From the NCBI RefSeq assembly GCF_000522985.1, contig NZ_CP007129.1, positions 868,001-932,000 of the forward strand: a DNA stretch of 64,000 nucleotides. Direction: 5' to 3'. This DNA comes from Gemmatirosa kalamazoonensis (GTDB taxonomy: Bacteria; Gemmatimonadota; Gemmatimonadetes; Gemmatimonadales; Gemmatimonadaceae). The position numbers and the translations under genes were made by a program. This document shows, piece after piece, positions 9,678-17,402 of the stretch; positions within the stretch are counted from its first letter, which is position 1, and each line of letters starts with the position of its first letter. A model generated the notes under the pieces. The model was not told where the DNA came from and did not search any database. It was given only the letters and a program-made list of their open reading frames with translations.

Positions 9678-9813
9678 ATGGTGAGCGCACGGCACGTCAA
9701 GCGCGAGCGGCCCGGCCCGCCGCCGCCGCCATCCCGATGCGGCGGGCGGGCGTTAGACTGCGATCGGTGGCCGTCGTTGCCGCGCCAGCGTTCACTGTCA
9801 CCGAGCATCCGCG

Positions 9814-10113
9814 ATGGACAGCCTCGAACGTGTCGAGTTCGTGATGGAGCTCGAGCGCGAGTTCGGCCTCGACCTCGGCGATCGCGACGTCGAGGCGCTC
9901 GGCAGCGCTCCCATGCTCGCGGACGTGTGGCGGACGCTGCGCCGCCTCCAGGGCGCCCCGGTCGGCGAGGACGACATGCCGCTCGCGGCGGATCCGACGT
10001 GGCGCCGGCTCGCGCGCGTGGTGGCCCGCTGCATGGCGATGCCGCTGGACGACGTGCGCTGGACCGACCGGCCGTTCGGCGATCGGCCACAGGGTGGCGC
10101 CGGCACCGCCTAA
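9814..10113 (+). CDS. acyl-carrier-protein-like protein with the two halves in swapped order
   Basis: 99 residues. The start 'MDSLERVEFVMELEREFGLDLGD' is what normally follows the phosphopantetheine Ser in an acyl carrier protein (DSL motif, helix II, helix III). The end, 'WRRLARVVARCMAMPLDDVRWTDRPFGD', looks like helix I and the loop that normally come before DSL. So the helix-I-like part follows the DSL part, and no helix I precedes it in any frame upstream. It may be a permuted carrier or a cut-down tandem carrier. No synthase genes are adjacent. The stop codon is within GCCTAACG. Confidence 0.5.
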   Translation: MDSLERVEFVMELEREFGLDLGDRDVEALGSAPMLADVWRTLRRLQGAPVGEDDMPLAADPTWRRLARVVARCMAMPLDDVRWTDRPFGDRPQGGAGTA

Positions 10114-10126
10114 CGAATCCCGAACG

Positions 10127-10783
10127 ATGCAGCGACGCATCTCGTTCCTCTCCGTCGCCCTCGCGCTCCACGCGGCGACCACCGCGGCCCACGCGCAGCG
10201 CGCCGCCGCCCCGACCCGATTCGGTGTGCTCGGCGGCGCGAGCGCCGCCACCTTCCACGATGCCGAAGCGGAGATGCGCCATCGTGTCGCGGCGCTGCTC
10301 GGCGCCTACGCGGTGATCGCCGTGTCGCGGCACGTCGCGATCCGGCCGGAGCTGCTCTACTCCATGAAAGGCGCGCAGGCCCGTGAGATCGTGAACTCGC
10401 CGGCCGGCCCGATCCCATCGACGTTCACGACGAACGTCGACTACGTCGAGGTGCCGGTGCTCGCGCGCGTGGAGGTCGCGTCGACGGGTCGCGTCGCGCC
10501 GTATCTGATCGGCGGGCCGGCGGTCGCGCTGCGCGGAGTCTGCGACACGGAGGAGCGCGGCGTCGTGGAGATCGGACGTTCCACCGACTGCGGCGACACG
10601 GTGCGCCGCTTCGACGCCGGCATGGTGCTCGGCGCGGGTGTCGCCATCGGCCGGATCGGCGCCGGCGCGCTCGACGTCGGAGCGCGGTACGACGTGGGCC
10701 TCGTGCGAATCGTTCCCGGCACCTCTGAGCGCAACCGCGCCCTGTCGCTCACCGCGGGGTTCGAGGCGCCGCTTCCCTGGTGA
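10127..10783 (+). CDS. small outer-membrane beta-barrel protein (PorT-like)
   Basis: 218 residues with a Sec signal peptide ending 'AAHAQ'. Alternating strands follow, with 'RPELLYSMKGAQ', 'YVEVPVLARVE' and 'PYLIGGPAVALRG', the pattern of the PorT/OmpA-like 'outer membrane protein beta-barrel' family. The end is '..AGFEAPLPW'. Two Cys in a loop may form a disulfide. It follows the carrier-like gene by 13 nt and may be cotranscribed, though no functional link is obvious. Confidence 0.7.
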   Translation: MQRRISFLSVALALHAATTAAHAQRAAAPTRFGVLGGASAATFHDAEAEMRHRVAALLGAYAVIAVSRHVAIRPELLYSMKGAQAREIVNSPAGPIPSTFTTNVDYVEVPVLARVEVASTGRVAPYLIGGPAVALRGVCDTEERGVVEIGRSTDCGDTVRRFDAGMVLGAGVAIGRIGAGALDVGARYDVGLVRIVPGTSERNRALSLTAGFEAPLPW

Positions 10784-10823
10784 CGGGCACGTTGCGTCGG
10801 CGGCGACGATGCGTCGGGCCGGC

Positions 10824-11261
10824 TCACTTCACCCTGGTGTACGTCAGCTCCAGGTCCTGCTCCCACGTGACGTCGTCCCTCGACAGCTCGCTCACGCCAC
10901 GGAGCGTATCGCCCTCCGGAGCCGGGGTCAGCGTGTAGCGCTGCGAGAACCCGGGCGCCGTACGCCACCACCGCACGACCGCGCCGTCCATCGCGACCTC
11001 GAACCGCCGCGAGACGCCCCGCTCGTCGAAGTACAGCATGGTGAAGGCGTCGCTCGCGTCGTCGCTGCCGACGAGGGCGATCGCGGTCGGGATGCGAGGC
11101 TCGGCGATCTCCGAGCGCACGCGGAGGAAGGCGCCCCCTTCGTGCCAGTCGAAGAGCGTCCGGCCGTGCAGCACGACACCGGGCATCATCGAGTGGCGCC
11201 CCACCGTCGTCCACTCGCCGACGAGTGGCGCGAGCGCGGCGAGGCGGGCATTCGGGATCAT
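10824..11261 (-). CDS. DUF1579-like small beta-barrel protein
   Basis: 145 residues from the ATG at 11261. An upstream ATG at 11333 would add a Ser/Thr-rich stretch, but the family usually begins shortly before 'LVGEWTT'. It has 'LVGEWTTVGRHSMMPG', 'GRTLFDWHEGGAFLRVRSE', 'FTMLYFDERGVSRRFEV' and 'WEQDLELTYTRVK', a pattern seen in lipocalin/heme-binding-like hypothetical proteins (DUF1579-like). The function is unknown. It is the last gene of the cassette-like run, directly after an attC half-site. Confidence 0.6.
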   Translation of the reverse strand: MIPNARLAALAPLVGEWTTVGRHSMMPGVVLHGRTLFDWHEGGAFLRVRSEIAEPRIPTAIALVGSDDASDAFTMLYFDERGVSRRFEVAMDGAVVRWWRTAPGFSQRYTLTPAPEGDTLRGVSELSRDDVTWEQDLELTYTRVK

Positions 11262-11334
11262 GGCGGCGCTACCGAATTGCGACACGGATCCTCCGGTGGA
11301 CGAGGAGCGCTGCGCTGACGTCGTGGTCCGCATG

Positions 11335-11358
11335 GTCAGCTGCAACGAATCGTTAGGC
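11335..11358 (-). other. solitary attC half-site
   Basis: Read on the minus strand this is GCCTAACGATTCGTTGCAG followed by CTGAC. It matches the first half of the complete attC at 13829 (GCCTAACGAATCGTTGCAGACTGAC) except for two positions. No matching second half follows; the next gene begins at once. It may be a hybrid junction left by recombination or deletion. Confidence 0.6.
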
Positions 11359-11370
11359 GACAGCCGGACG

Positions 11371-11772
11371 TCACCTCGGGGGTGCCGGTAGGCCGCCGGG
11401 CGGCTCCGGCGGCCCGACCATTCCGAAGACGCGTGCGGCTTCCTCCCGGGAGAACAGCGGCGCCATGCGCGCCTCCAGCGCCCCGCCGCGAGCGCGGGCC
11501 GCCGCGAGGTCGTCCGCCATGAGGACCGGCAACTCGGCCATCGCCTCGCGGACGAACGCCTGCTGCGCCGGCGACAGCGGTGAGCCGGGCGCGAGGAACT
11601 CGCCGAAGTGCTCGCGCCAGATCGCCTCGCGCGCCGGCGGCGGCAGGGCCCGCACGATCGCGCCGCGGTACGGCACCGGGAAGGTGCCGAGCTCCCCCAG
11701 CGTCCGCGGCAACGCGTCGCGGTGCGCCGCGATCCAGGCCTGGATCTCGTTCGGGTCGAACGGGTCGCGCAT
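11371..11772 (-). CDS. fulvocin C-related family protein
   Basis: 133 residues. The pattern 'LPRTLGELGTFPVPYRGAIVRALPPPAREAIWREHF' followed by 'LSPAQQAFVREAMAEL' resembles the family named after the myxobacterial bacteriocin fulvocin C (LPxTYxxFxxxPxxYRxAIxxxLxPxxxxxLWxxH). Many members lack evidence of bacteriocin activity, so I claim only the family likeness. No signal peptide is seen. It is a cassette cargo gene followed by the attC half-site. Confidence 0.55.
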   Translation of the reverse strand: MRDPFDPNEIQAWIAAHRDALPRTLGELGTFPVPYRGAIVRALPPPAREAIWREHFGEFLAPGSPLSPAQQAFVREAMAELPVLMADDLAAARARGGALEARMAPLFSREEAARVFGMVGPPEPPGGLPAPPR

Positions 11773-11820
11773 CGGCGCTGGGCTCCGTCTGTATGGCGCT
11801 CTGGTGGACGACGAGGTGCC

Positions 11821-12162
11821 TCAGGATCGCGGGTCGAACCCGAAGACGCGGAGCTCTTGATCGCACCGGCAGGCCTTCGCGATGCGGGCGGCCCACGCGA
11901 CGGCCTCCTCGCGCGAGGGCAGCTCGAGTACGGTGAAGCCGCCGTCGAGCGGGGGCGCCCACGGGTAGCCGCCCTCGGCCACCGAGCCGTCGGCCGAGAC
12001 GAGCACGGGCGGCACGTTCTCGTCGATGCCGCCACCGAAGACGTAGACGCCGGCGGCCTTCGCTTCATCGATCACGGCGTGCGCGTCGCGGCCCACCACC
12101 TCCCACTCGCCGTCGGGCACGACCATCGCCGCGCTGGGGAAGGAGATCAGATACTTGGCCAT
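11821..12162 (-). CDS. YCII-related domain protein
   Basis: 113 residues with the ferredoxin-like YCII fold pattern: 'KYLISFPSAAM', a middle 'GRDAHAVIDEAKAAGVYVFGGGI', and 'LDGGFTVLELPSREEAVAWAARIAKAC' with 'QELRVFGFDP' at the end. YCII proteins are often found near ECF sigma factors, but their activity is mostly unknown. The gene starts 12 nt after the stop of the preceding cassette gene, with an R box (GGCTAAC) at that stop, so the full attC between them has been lost or fused. Confidence 0.75.
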   Translation of the reverse strand: MAKYLISFPSAAMVVPDGEWEVVGRDAHAVIDEAKAAGVYVFGGGIDENVPPVLVSADGSVAEGGYPWAPPLDGGFTVLELPSREEAVAWAARIAKACRCDQELRVFGFDPRS

Positions 12163-12174
12163 GGCAGAGATTCG

Positions 12175-12942
12175 TTAGCCAGCAGGCTCGTTGATCGATG
12201 CTTGCTCGGGCGCCGGCTCGTCAACTCCCTTTAGGTCGACGCGCACCACGAGATCGGAGGAGAATCGATCAGTGGCGTCACCCATCTCCTCTGCTAGCCT
12301 CCGCTCCAACTCGGCCCCCACGTGATCGGCGAGGCGAAGTGCATCGCTTAGGTTTGCCTCCTCCTCAAACGCTCGGAGAACGACGTGGTCGACTTCCCCG
12401 CGAATCGGCCGACCAAGCGTCTTCGGTAGCGGATGCAATCCAGTCCGTAGCGCGCCCAGTACGATCATCATCTGCGCGACCAAATTCTGATCAGCGTCGA
12501 CGACTGCAGTCCAGGCGATCGTTCCCCAGAACGGAAGCTCAGCCTCCAACGCTTGGCTCGCGCGATCCTCGAGGTGTTGCGCCGAGTCTCTGAGGGTTTC
12601 AAGAGCTCCAGTTGACCGATAGAACTGCTGACAACCGGGCGCGTTCTGTTTCACACCAGGCGTGTGCTGAAGCAGGCGGCGGAATCGCCGCAGCGAGTCG
12701 ACGACGCACCACGCATCAACGCCGGCGGCTATCAACGTGTTGTGCTCATGGGCGCCCTTTGTGGACGCAACGGTTATCGCGAGAAGTCCCTCGTGCAGAC
12801 GGTGATACGCCAGTGCCGCGGACTCCAGGCTGAGACGGAGACCATCGACGAAGACGAGCTGACTCGGCGGCAGCGCCAGTGGCAAGCGCCGGAGGGGCGA
12901 CTCCTCGCGGATCATGTCCCGAAGCATACCGACCGTTGACAC
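12175..12942 (-). CDS. hypothetical protein, cassette cargo
   Basis: 255 residues from a GTG start; an ATG five codons later is an alternative. Soluble and mainly helical, with 'LESAALAYHRLHEGLL', 'DAWCVVDSLRRFRRLLQHTPGVK' and an Asp/Glu-rich tail. No family is recognised; the first half recalls HEPN-like helical proteins, but I do not see the RxxxxH motif clearly. Codon usage is less GC-rich than in neighbouring non-cassette genes. Its TAA stop lies inside the R box GGCTAAC, and a complete attC precedes it (12953-13046). Confidence 0.6.
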   Translation of the reverse strand: MSTVGMLRDMIREESPLRRLPLALPPSQLVFVDGLRLSLESAALAYHRLHEGLLAITVASTKGAHEHNTLIAAGVDAWCVVDSLRRFRRLLQHTPGVKQNAPGCQQFYRSTGALETLRDSAQHLEDRASQALEAELPFWGTIAWTAVVDADQNLVAQMMIVLGALRTGLHPLPKTLGRPIRGEVDHVVLRAFEEEANLSDALRLADHVGAELERRLAEEMGDATDRFSSDLVVRVDLKGVDEPAPEQASINEPAG

Positions 12943-12952
12943 GTGTATTGCC

Positions 12953-13046
12953 GGCTAACGCTTGAGTTCAACTGCGAAGCCGCAGGGCTGGAGCTCGGCG
13001 GCGAGAGACGCTGCGCAGTCTCGTCAGGTCCAACGACTCGTTAGCC
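12953..13046 (-). other. integron attC recombination site
   Basis: 94 bp bounded by GGCTAAC (plus strand, left) and GTTAGCC (right), the RYYYAAC/GTTRRRY core boxes. Next to the left box is 'GCTTGAGTTCAACTGC', very like the conserved end of many attC sites (GCTTGAGTTAAGCCGC), and on the right 'GTCCAACGACTC'. The asymmetry of the inner boxes places the cassettes on the minus strand, as the genes are. The middle contains short dyads (CTGCG..CGCAG). Confidence 0.75.
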
Positions 13047-13067
13047 GGCACCATTTCTCTCACTCGA

Positions 13068-13664
13068 TCATCGACGGACGGGCGTCCCCCGAGGGAAGAC
13101 ATTGTGATCGAGGCAGTAAAACTCATCGGCACGTTCCTTCAACGCGGTACTGAGTCCCTCGGAAAAGGCAGCGAGGTAGAGCTGCTTTCCACTCCGCTGG
13201 ACCTCATCAACCAGCGGCAAATAGTCGCCGTCGCCGGAGAGGAGATACACCGTATCGACGTGGTTGAAGTGAACGTGATTGAGCACGTCAACCGCTAGCT
13301 GGATGTCGACGCCCTTCGAGCGATTCGTATTCTTGTCGCGATGGAAGACCCTGCCGGTCAGGCGGTTAATCACCCGATCGTCCGGGTTCTTGGAAAATGT
13401 TAGCCCTTGGATCTGCTCCCTAAGAGCGTTCTGCTCATCGAGGCCGCCAGTCGTCGATGTGTAGTAGGTGGCACGCAGTACCTCGTGATTGCCCGTGAGC
13501 GCGAGTTGGGTGTTGCCAGGGTGCCAAAGCAACGCGTTCCTGCGATGAATCATATCGTGGCGCGGTTCCCAGCCGATCGTGACCATCGCCTGGTAGCGCA
13601 TCGTCAGGTTCTCGCCGTCAACGAACACCATCATTCGTCGAAATGAGGGGAACGGGCGCGTCAT
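13068..13664 (-). CDS. NYN-domain (LabA/DUF88-like) putative ribonuclease
   Basis: 198 residues. The PIN-like NYN fold is clear from three acidic motifs: 'MVFVDGENLTMRY' near 12-24, 'NRSKGVDIQLAVDVLNH' near 113-129 and 'TVYLLSGDGDYLPLVDEVQRSGK' near 137-159. The Asp residues D16, D119, D145 and D147 would form the metal site. Such proteins are thought to cut RNA, and some act in defence or RNA turnover. It is an integron cassette between two complete attC sites; R boxes at 13684-13690 and 13733-13739 lie upstream. Confidence 0.82.
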   Translation of the reverse strand: MTRPFPSFRRMMVFVDGENLTMRYQAMVTIGWEPRHDMIHRRNALLWHPGNTQLALTGNHEVLRATYYTSTTGGLDEQNALREQIQGLTFSKNPDDRVINRLTGRVFHRDKNTNRSKGVDIQLAVDVLNHVHFNHVDTVYLLSGDGDYLPLVDEVQRSGKQLYLAAFSEGLSTALKERADEFYCLDHNVFPRGTPVRR

Positions 13665-13732
13665 ACTCGCGGACTCCGCCGGGGCCTAACAGCGCGCACA
13701 GTCAGCCGAGGAACATGATTGGAGTGAAAGCC

Positions 13733-13829
13733 GGCTAACGCGGGAGTTCAGCTGCGAGGGCGCGAGCGTGATCTATGCCCCCGCGAGGGACTCCGCGCGC
13801 CCTCGTCAGTCTGCAACGATTCGTTAGGC
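13733..13829 (-). other. integron attC recombination site
   Basis: 97 bp from GGCTAAC to GTTAGGC on the plus strand. Inner boxes GTTCAGCTG and CTGCAAC pair, and the arms continue with a strong stem (CGAGGGCGCG against CGCGCCCTCG). This is the expected imperfect hairpin with unpaired bases near the L box. The upstream gene's TAA stop lies in the GCCTAAC box on the minus strand. Polarity agrees with the minus-strand genes. Confidence 0.8.
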
Positions 13830-14198
13830 TGGCGGCTCGCGATCCCGGCCAGTTCGCTGGCGGGCGCGGAGCCAGAGGAGCGTCAAGATCGCCGGCGGCC
13901 CGACAAGGAGGGCGCCGAGCGCGGGAGCGGCCGACCCGCTGACGAGCACTACGAAGTCGTGCGGCTCTGGCGGAAGATAGGCGATGCGGTCACCCGTGGC
14001 GGCCGCCCGGGCCGCGGCATGTTCGGCGGCCTGCCTGCGCACGGCGCGAAGTGCAAGGGACGCCACGCCGGCGGTGAAAAGCAAGAGCGCGGCGGGCCAC
14101 GCGAGGGCCGTCAGAGCCACACGCCGCCCCGACCAGACGCCGAGGGGCCTCACTCGCGGGCTCCGGTTGCCGCATCGTCTTCCAAAGTACCCTCCCAT
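13824..14198 (-). CDS. small two-helix membrane protein, cassette cargo
   Basis: 124 residues from the ATG at 14198; a GTG about 14 codons later is an alternative start. There are two hydrophobic segments ('VALTALAWPAALLLFTAGVASL' and 'VVLVSGSAAPALGALLVGPPAILTLLWL') joined by an Ala/Arg-rich loop, and a basic C-terminal tail. The stop codon is part of the attC R box. An R box (GTTAGGC on the minus strand) lies just upstream at 14217-14223. No family is recognised. Confidence 0.55.
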   Translation of the reverse strand: MGGYFGRRCGNRSPRVRPLGVWSGRRVALTALAWPAALLLFTAGVASLALRAVRRQAAEHAAARAAATGDRIAYLPPEPHDFVVLVSGSAAPALGALLVGPPAILTLLWLRARQRTGRDREPPA

Positions 14199-14348
14199 TC
14201 TTGAATGGTCGTGCAAGCCTAACGCCCATTGTGCTGCCTGCACGCTCCCGACGCCAGGTACCCGCCGCCCCCGAGTCGTTGCCGTCGGCGTGCCCTCGCA
14301 CGCATGATGGTGGAGCACCCGTCGTACCCACCATCGTCCGATGCATCG

Positions 14349-16181
14349 ATGAATCGCCGTGAGCTCCTCGCCGCCCTGGCGTCCGCCGCCACGCTGCCGC
14401 TGCTGCCCGGGTGCGCCCGCGGCCGCGTCACACCACCGACATCGCCCGCTCCCCGCGGCGGCGCCGCGCTCGCCGTGCTGAACGACGTGGGCGAGAATCT
14501 TCTGCGCCTCTTCCCCGAGAGCGCGACCCAGCTCGGCATCGACACCGGTGCGCGCGCCGAGCTGCGCTCCCGGCTCACCGACCGTTCGGCGGAGGGGCGG
14601 CGGCGGATCGCCGCGCAGGTGCGCGCCGACCTGGATCGCGTCGACGCGATCGACACCGCTGGTCTCTCGCACGCCACGCGCACCAGCGTCGAGGTGGTGC
14701 GGAGCGCGTACGCCACGGCGCTCGAGGGGCTCGCACTGCCTTACGGCGACACGACGGTCGGTAGTTGGCGCAACACGCCGTACACGGTCATCCAGAACGT
14801 CGGTGCGTATCTCGACATCCCGCGCTCGCTCGACGCCGATCATCCGATCGAGAATGCCGCCGACGCCGAGGCGTATCTCGCGCGGCTGGAGTCGTACGCG
14901 AAGCAGCTCGACGGAGAGACCGGCCGGATGCAGGCCGCGCGCGGACTCGGCCTCGTGCCGCCGGCGTTCCTGCTCGACAAGGCGCTCGGGCAGATCCGCC
15001 TCTCGGCGAGGAGCGCGCGGGAAGGCGGGTCGCTCGTCGAGTCCATCGAGCGGCGCACGAAGACGATCCCCGGCGATTGGGCGCGGCGCGCGCGCACGAT
15101 CGCGATGCAGGCCGTCGCGCCCGCGCTCGACCGGCAGATCGCGGAGCTGGAGGCGGAGCGCGCCGTCGCCACCGGCGACGCGGGCATCTGGGCGCGGCCG
15201 CGCGGCGAGGAGTTCTATCGTTGGGCGCTGCACGCGTCCACGACCACGACCCGATCGCCGGACGACATTCACGAGACGGGGAAGCGCGAGCTCGAGCAGC
15301 TGCACGCGCGGATGGACGAGATCCTGAAGGGCCTGGGCTACACGAACGGCACGGTCGGCGAACGCATGAAGGCGCTCGCCGCCGACCCGCGCTATCAGTT
15401 CCCCGAGGGCGACGCGGGACGGGCCGAGATCCTCGCGTTCGTGCAGCAGCGGCTCGACTGGGTGCGCGCGCAGATGCCGCGCATGTTCCACACGCTCGTG
15501 CATCCGAACATGGAGGTGAAGCGCCTGCCGCCCGAGGAGGAGCCGGGCGCGCCGGCCGCGTACGGCGGCGCGGGATCGATCGACGGCAAGATCCCCGGGC
15601 GCTTCTGGATCAACCTGCGCACGACGAGCCTCCACAGTCGCTACAGCCTCGGCGACCTCGCGTTCCACGAGGCGATCCCCGGGCACATCTGGCAAGGCGA
15701 GTACACGCACGAGATGCCGCTCGTCCGACAGCTGCTCGCGTTCAACGCGTACTCCGAGGGCTGGGCGCTGTACGCCGAGCAGCTCGCCGACGAGTTCGGG
15801 GCGTACGAGAACGATCCGGTGGGGCGGCTCGGCTACCTGCAGTCGCTCGCGTTCCGCGCGTGCCGCCTCGTGGTCGACACCGGCATCCACGCGAAGCGCT
15901 GGACGCGCGAGCAGGGCGTGCAGTTCTTCGTCGACGTGAACGGGTCCAACCCGCTCGAGGTGGCGAGCGAGGTCGATCGCTACTGCTCGTGGCCCGGACA
16001 GGCGTGCGGCTACAAGGTGGGCCACAGCGAGATCGTCCGTCAGCGCCAGAAGGCGATGACCGCGCTCGGCCCAACGTTCGACGTGCGGGCGTTCAACGAC
16101 ACGGTGGTGCTCGGCGGCAACGTCCCGCTCGACGTTCTCGCGAAGAACGTCGGCGAATATGTTCACTCGGCTACGAAATGA
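14349..16181 (+). CDS. DUF885 family secreted metallopeptidase-like lipoprotein
   Basis: 610 residues. The N-terminus has twin Arg ('MNRRELL') and a lipobox-like 'LLPGC', so export as a lipoprotein is likely. The DUF885 signature is present: 'FHEAIPGH' with H440, E441 and H446 as zinc ligands, then 'YSEGWALYAEQLADE' and 'RACRLVVDTGIHAKRW', and near the end 'GQACGYKVGHSEIVRQR'. Family length is normal (about 550-620). Known relatives are poorly characterised; a peptidase role in the periplasm is inferred from the zinc motif. The ATG of the next gene overlaps its stop. Confidence 0.9.
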   Translation: MNRRELLAALASAATLPLLPGCARGRVTPPTSPAPRGGAALAVLNDVGENLLRLFPESATQLGIDTGARAELRSRLTDRSAEGRRRIAAQVRADLDRVDAIDTAGLSHATRTSVEVVRSAYATALEGLALPYGDTTVGSWRNTPYTVIQNVGAYLDIPRSLDADHPIENAADAEAYLARLESYAKQLDGETGRMQAARGLGLVPPAFLLDKALGQIRLSARSAREGGSLVESIERRTKTIPGDWARRARTIAMQAVAPALDRQIAELEAERAVATGDAGIWARPRGEEFYRWALHASTTTTRSPDDIHETGKRELEQLHARMDEILKGLGYTNGTVGERMKALAADPRYQFPEGDAGRAEILAFVQQRLDWVRAQMPRMFHTLVHPNMEVKRLPPEEEPGAPAAYGGAGSIDGKIPGRFWINLRTTSLHSRYSLGDLAFHEAIPGHIWQGEYTHEMPLVRQLLAFNAYSEGWALYAEQLADEFGAYENDPVGRLGYLQSLAFRACRLVVDTGIHAKRWTREQGVQFFVDVNGSNPLEVASEVDRYCSWPGQACGYKVGHSEIVRQRQKAMTALGPTFDVRAFNDTVVLGGNVPLDVLAKNVGEYVHSATK

Positions 16182-16669
16182 CCTCATCCCACATCCGGCC
16201 ACGGCTCGTCGAGCTCACGAGCCCGCGCGACGTCACCGGCGTGTCCGTGCGCACGTCGAACGCGCGCGAGGGCGACCCGGCGACCGCGGCGCTGCCGGCG
16301 CTGTGGGGCCGCTTCATGGCGGCGGGCGGGCTGCCGACGACGGTATTCAGCGTGTACACCGACTACGAGTCCGACGTGCACGGCGCGTACACCGTGGTGC
16401 TTGGCCGCGAGGCCGGACCGTCCACGTCGGGCGAGCGCACGGTGCGTGTGGTGCCCGGCCGCTACGCCGTGTTCACGAGCACCGGCGACATGCCGGCCGC
16501 GGTGATCGCGGGGTGGCAGGCGGTGTGGGCGTACTTCGCCGAGCCTGATGCGCCGGCACGCGCGTACACGACGGACTTCGAGCAGTACGAGCCCGAGGAT
16601 CCGTCCACGGTGCACATCCACGTCGCGGTGCGCGCGGAAGCCTCTCGGGAGCGGCCGGTCCGTGCCTAA
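16178..16669 (+). CDS. GyrI-like / AraC effector-binding domain protein
   Basis: 163 residues. A stand-alone effector-binding domain: 'VSVRTSNAREGDPATAALPALWGRFMAAG' followed by 'VYTDYESDVHGAYTVVLG', 'VVPGRYAVFTSTGDMPAAVIAGWQAVWAYF' and 'ARAYTTDFEQYEPEDPSTVHIHVAV'. This is the family containing GyrI, Rob C-terminal domains and small multidrug-binding proteins. Its ATG overlaps the stop of the DUF885 gene (ATGA), so the two are translationally coupled. Ligand unknown. The stop is within GCCTAACG. Confidence 0.85.
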   Translation: MTSSHIRPRLVELTSPRDVTGVSVRTSNAREGDPATAALPALWGRFMAAGGLPTTVFSVYTDYESDVHGAYTVVLGREAGPSTSGERTVRVVPGRYAVFTSTGDMPAAVIAGWQAVWAYFAEPDAPARAYTTDFEQYEPEDPSTVHIHVAVRAEASRERPVRA

Positions 16670-16901
16670 CGATCGGCGGCGGTCCGCGACGCTGGCGTTC
16701 TGGCTCGTCACTGCGGCACCGTGCGTCGCGACAGCGCAGGACACTGCGAGCACGCGCATGCACCCGATCTATCCATTCTTCACGGCCCTCTTCGGCGCCG
16801 CGAATGGGCAGGGCGACTGTCCGGCAGAGGCGGCGGCGTCCGACGTGCCCAAACCGTTCCGGCCGCGCCTCCTCATCTTCGGCGTCGGCGCCGACTTCTG
16901 A
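16662..16901 (+). CDS. small secreted protein, unknown
   Basis: 79 residues from a GTG that overlaps the end of the preceding gene. The first 26 residues form a plausible Sec signal peptide ('LAFWLVTAAPCVATAQ'), then 'HPIYPFFTALFGAANGQGDCP' and 'PRLLIFGVGADF'. No homology is recognised. The overlapping start and signal peptide argue it is real, but this is not certain. Confidence 0.4.
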   Translation: MPNDRRRSATLAFWLVTAAPCVATAQDTASTRMHPIYPFFTALFGAANGQGDCPAEAAASDVPKPFRPRLLIFGVGADF

Positions 16902-16939
16902 CTGGCGGCCGCGGGCCTAACGAGCACCGTGCGCACGCG

Positions 16940-17400
16940 ATGCGGGTGACCGTCCTTCACCGCGGCGTCCCGATCGGCGCCGGCGACCTGGCCCTCGACG
17001 ATCCGATGGGCCTCGGCGACCTCGACCCCTTCCCCGCGTACGACGCGATGCGCGCGACGGTGCGCGCCGCCGACCGGACACGGCGCAACCGCGGCTTCCT
17101 GCCTGCAGGCGATGCCGAGGTCGCGGAGCGCACGCGCATCGAGGCCGAGGCGGGGCAGCGGGCGCTCGTACTGCTCACGGCGCTGGAGCTGGAGCTCGAG
17201 CTGCACGACGCGCACGGTGCGCTGCTCGCGACGGAGTGGATCCACATCTGGGACGGCGACGGGGTGCGCTTCGCCGTGATCGTGGCGTTCCGCACCGCGT
17301 CCGCCGCCGTCCCCGCCCTGCGCCACGCACCCCCGCAGGGCGGAGACGCGCGCGAGCCGCGCGCCGCGAGGGCTCTTGCGGCCCTCCGTTCGCGACGTTC
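16940..17400 (+). CDS. hypothetical protein with uncertain 3' end
   Basis: From ATG 16940 the first about 125 residues are protein-like ('MRVTVLHRGVPIGAGDL', 'ALVLLTALELELELHDAHG', 'WIHIWDGDGVRFAVIVAFRT'). The frame has no stop before the histidine kinase begins at 17403; it stays open, overlapping the kinase, to 19009. A TGA in another frame overlaps the kinase ATG (TGATG at 17401), which suggests the true end is there after a frameshift near 17320-17400. No family recognised; the end is approximate. Confidence 0.4.
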
Positions 17401-17402
17401 TG

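Larger units (their letters stand above)
10824..14221 (-). mobile_element. integron-like gene cassette array (no integrase in window)
   Basis: Six small genes, all on the minus strand and mostly of lower GC than the surroundings. They are separated by two complete attC sites (13733-13829, 12953-13046), an attC half-site (11335-11358) and single R boxes (12174-12180, 13684-13690, 14217-14223). Gene products are typical cassette cargo: a small membrane protein, a NYN nuclease-like protein, an unknown protein, a YCII protein, a fulvocin-C-related protein and a DUF1579-like protein. Two genes end with their stop codon inside the attC R box, as in real cassettes. No intI gene or attI site is seen, so the platform lies elsewhere or the array was dispersed. 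Confidence 0.7.

Noticed and set aside
11371-11772. A functional bacteriocin
   Set aside because: Only the family likeness to fulvocin-C-related proteins is visible; there is no signal peptide or immunity gene.
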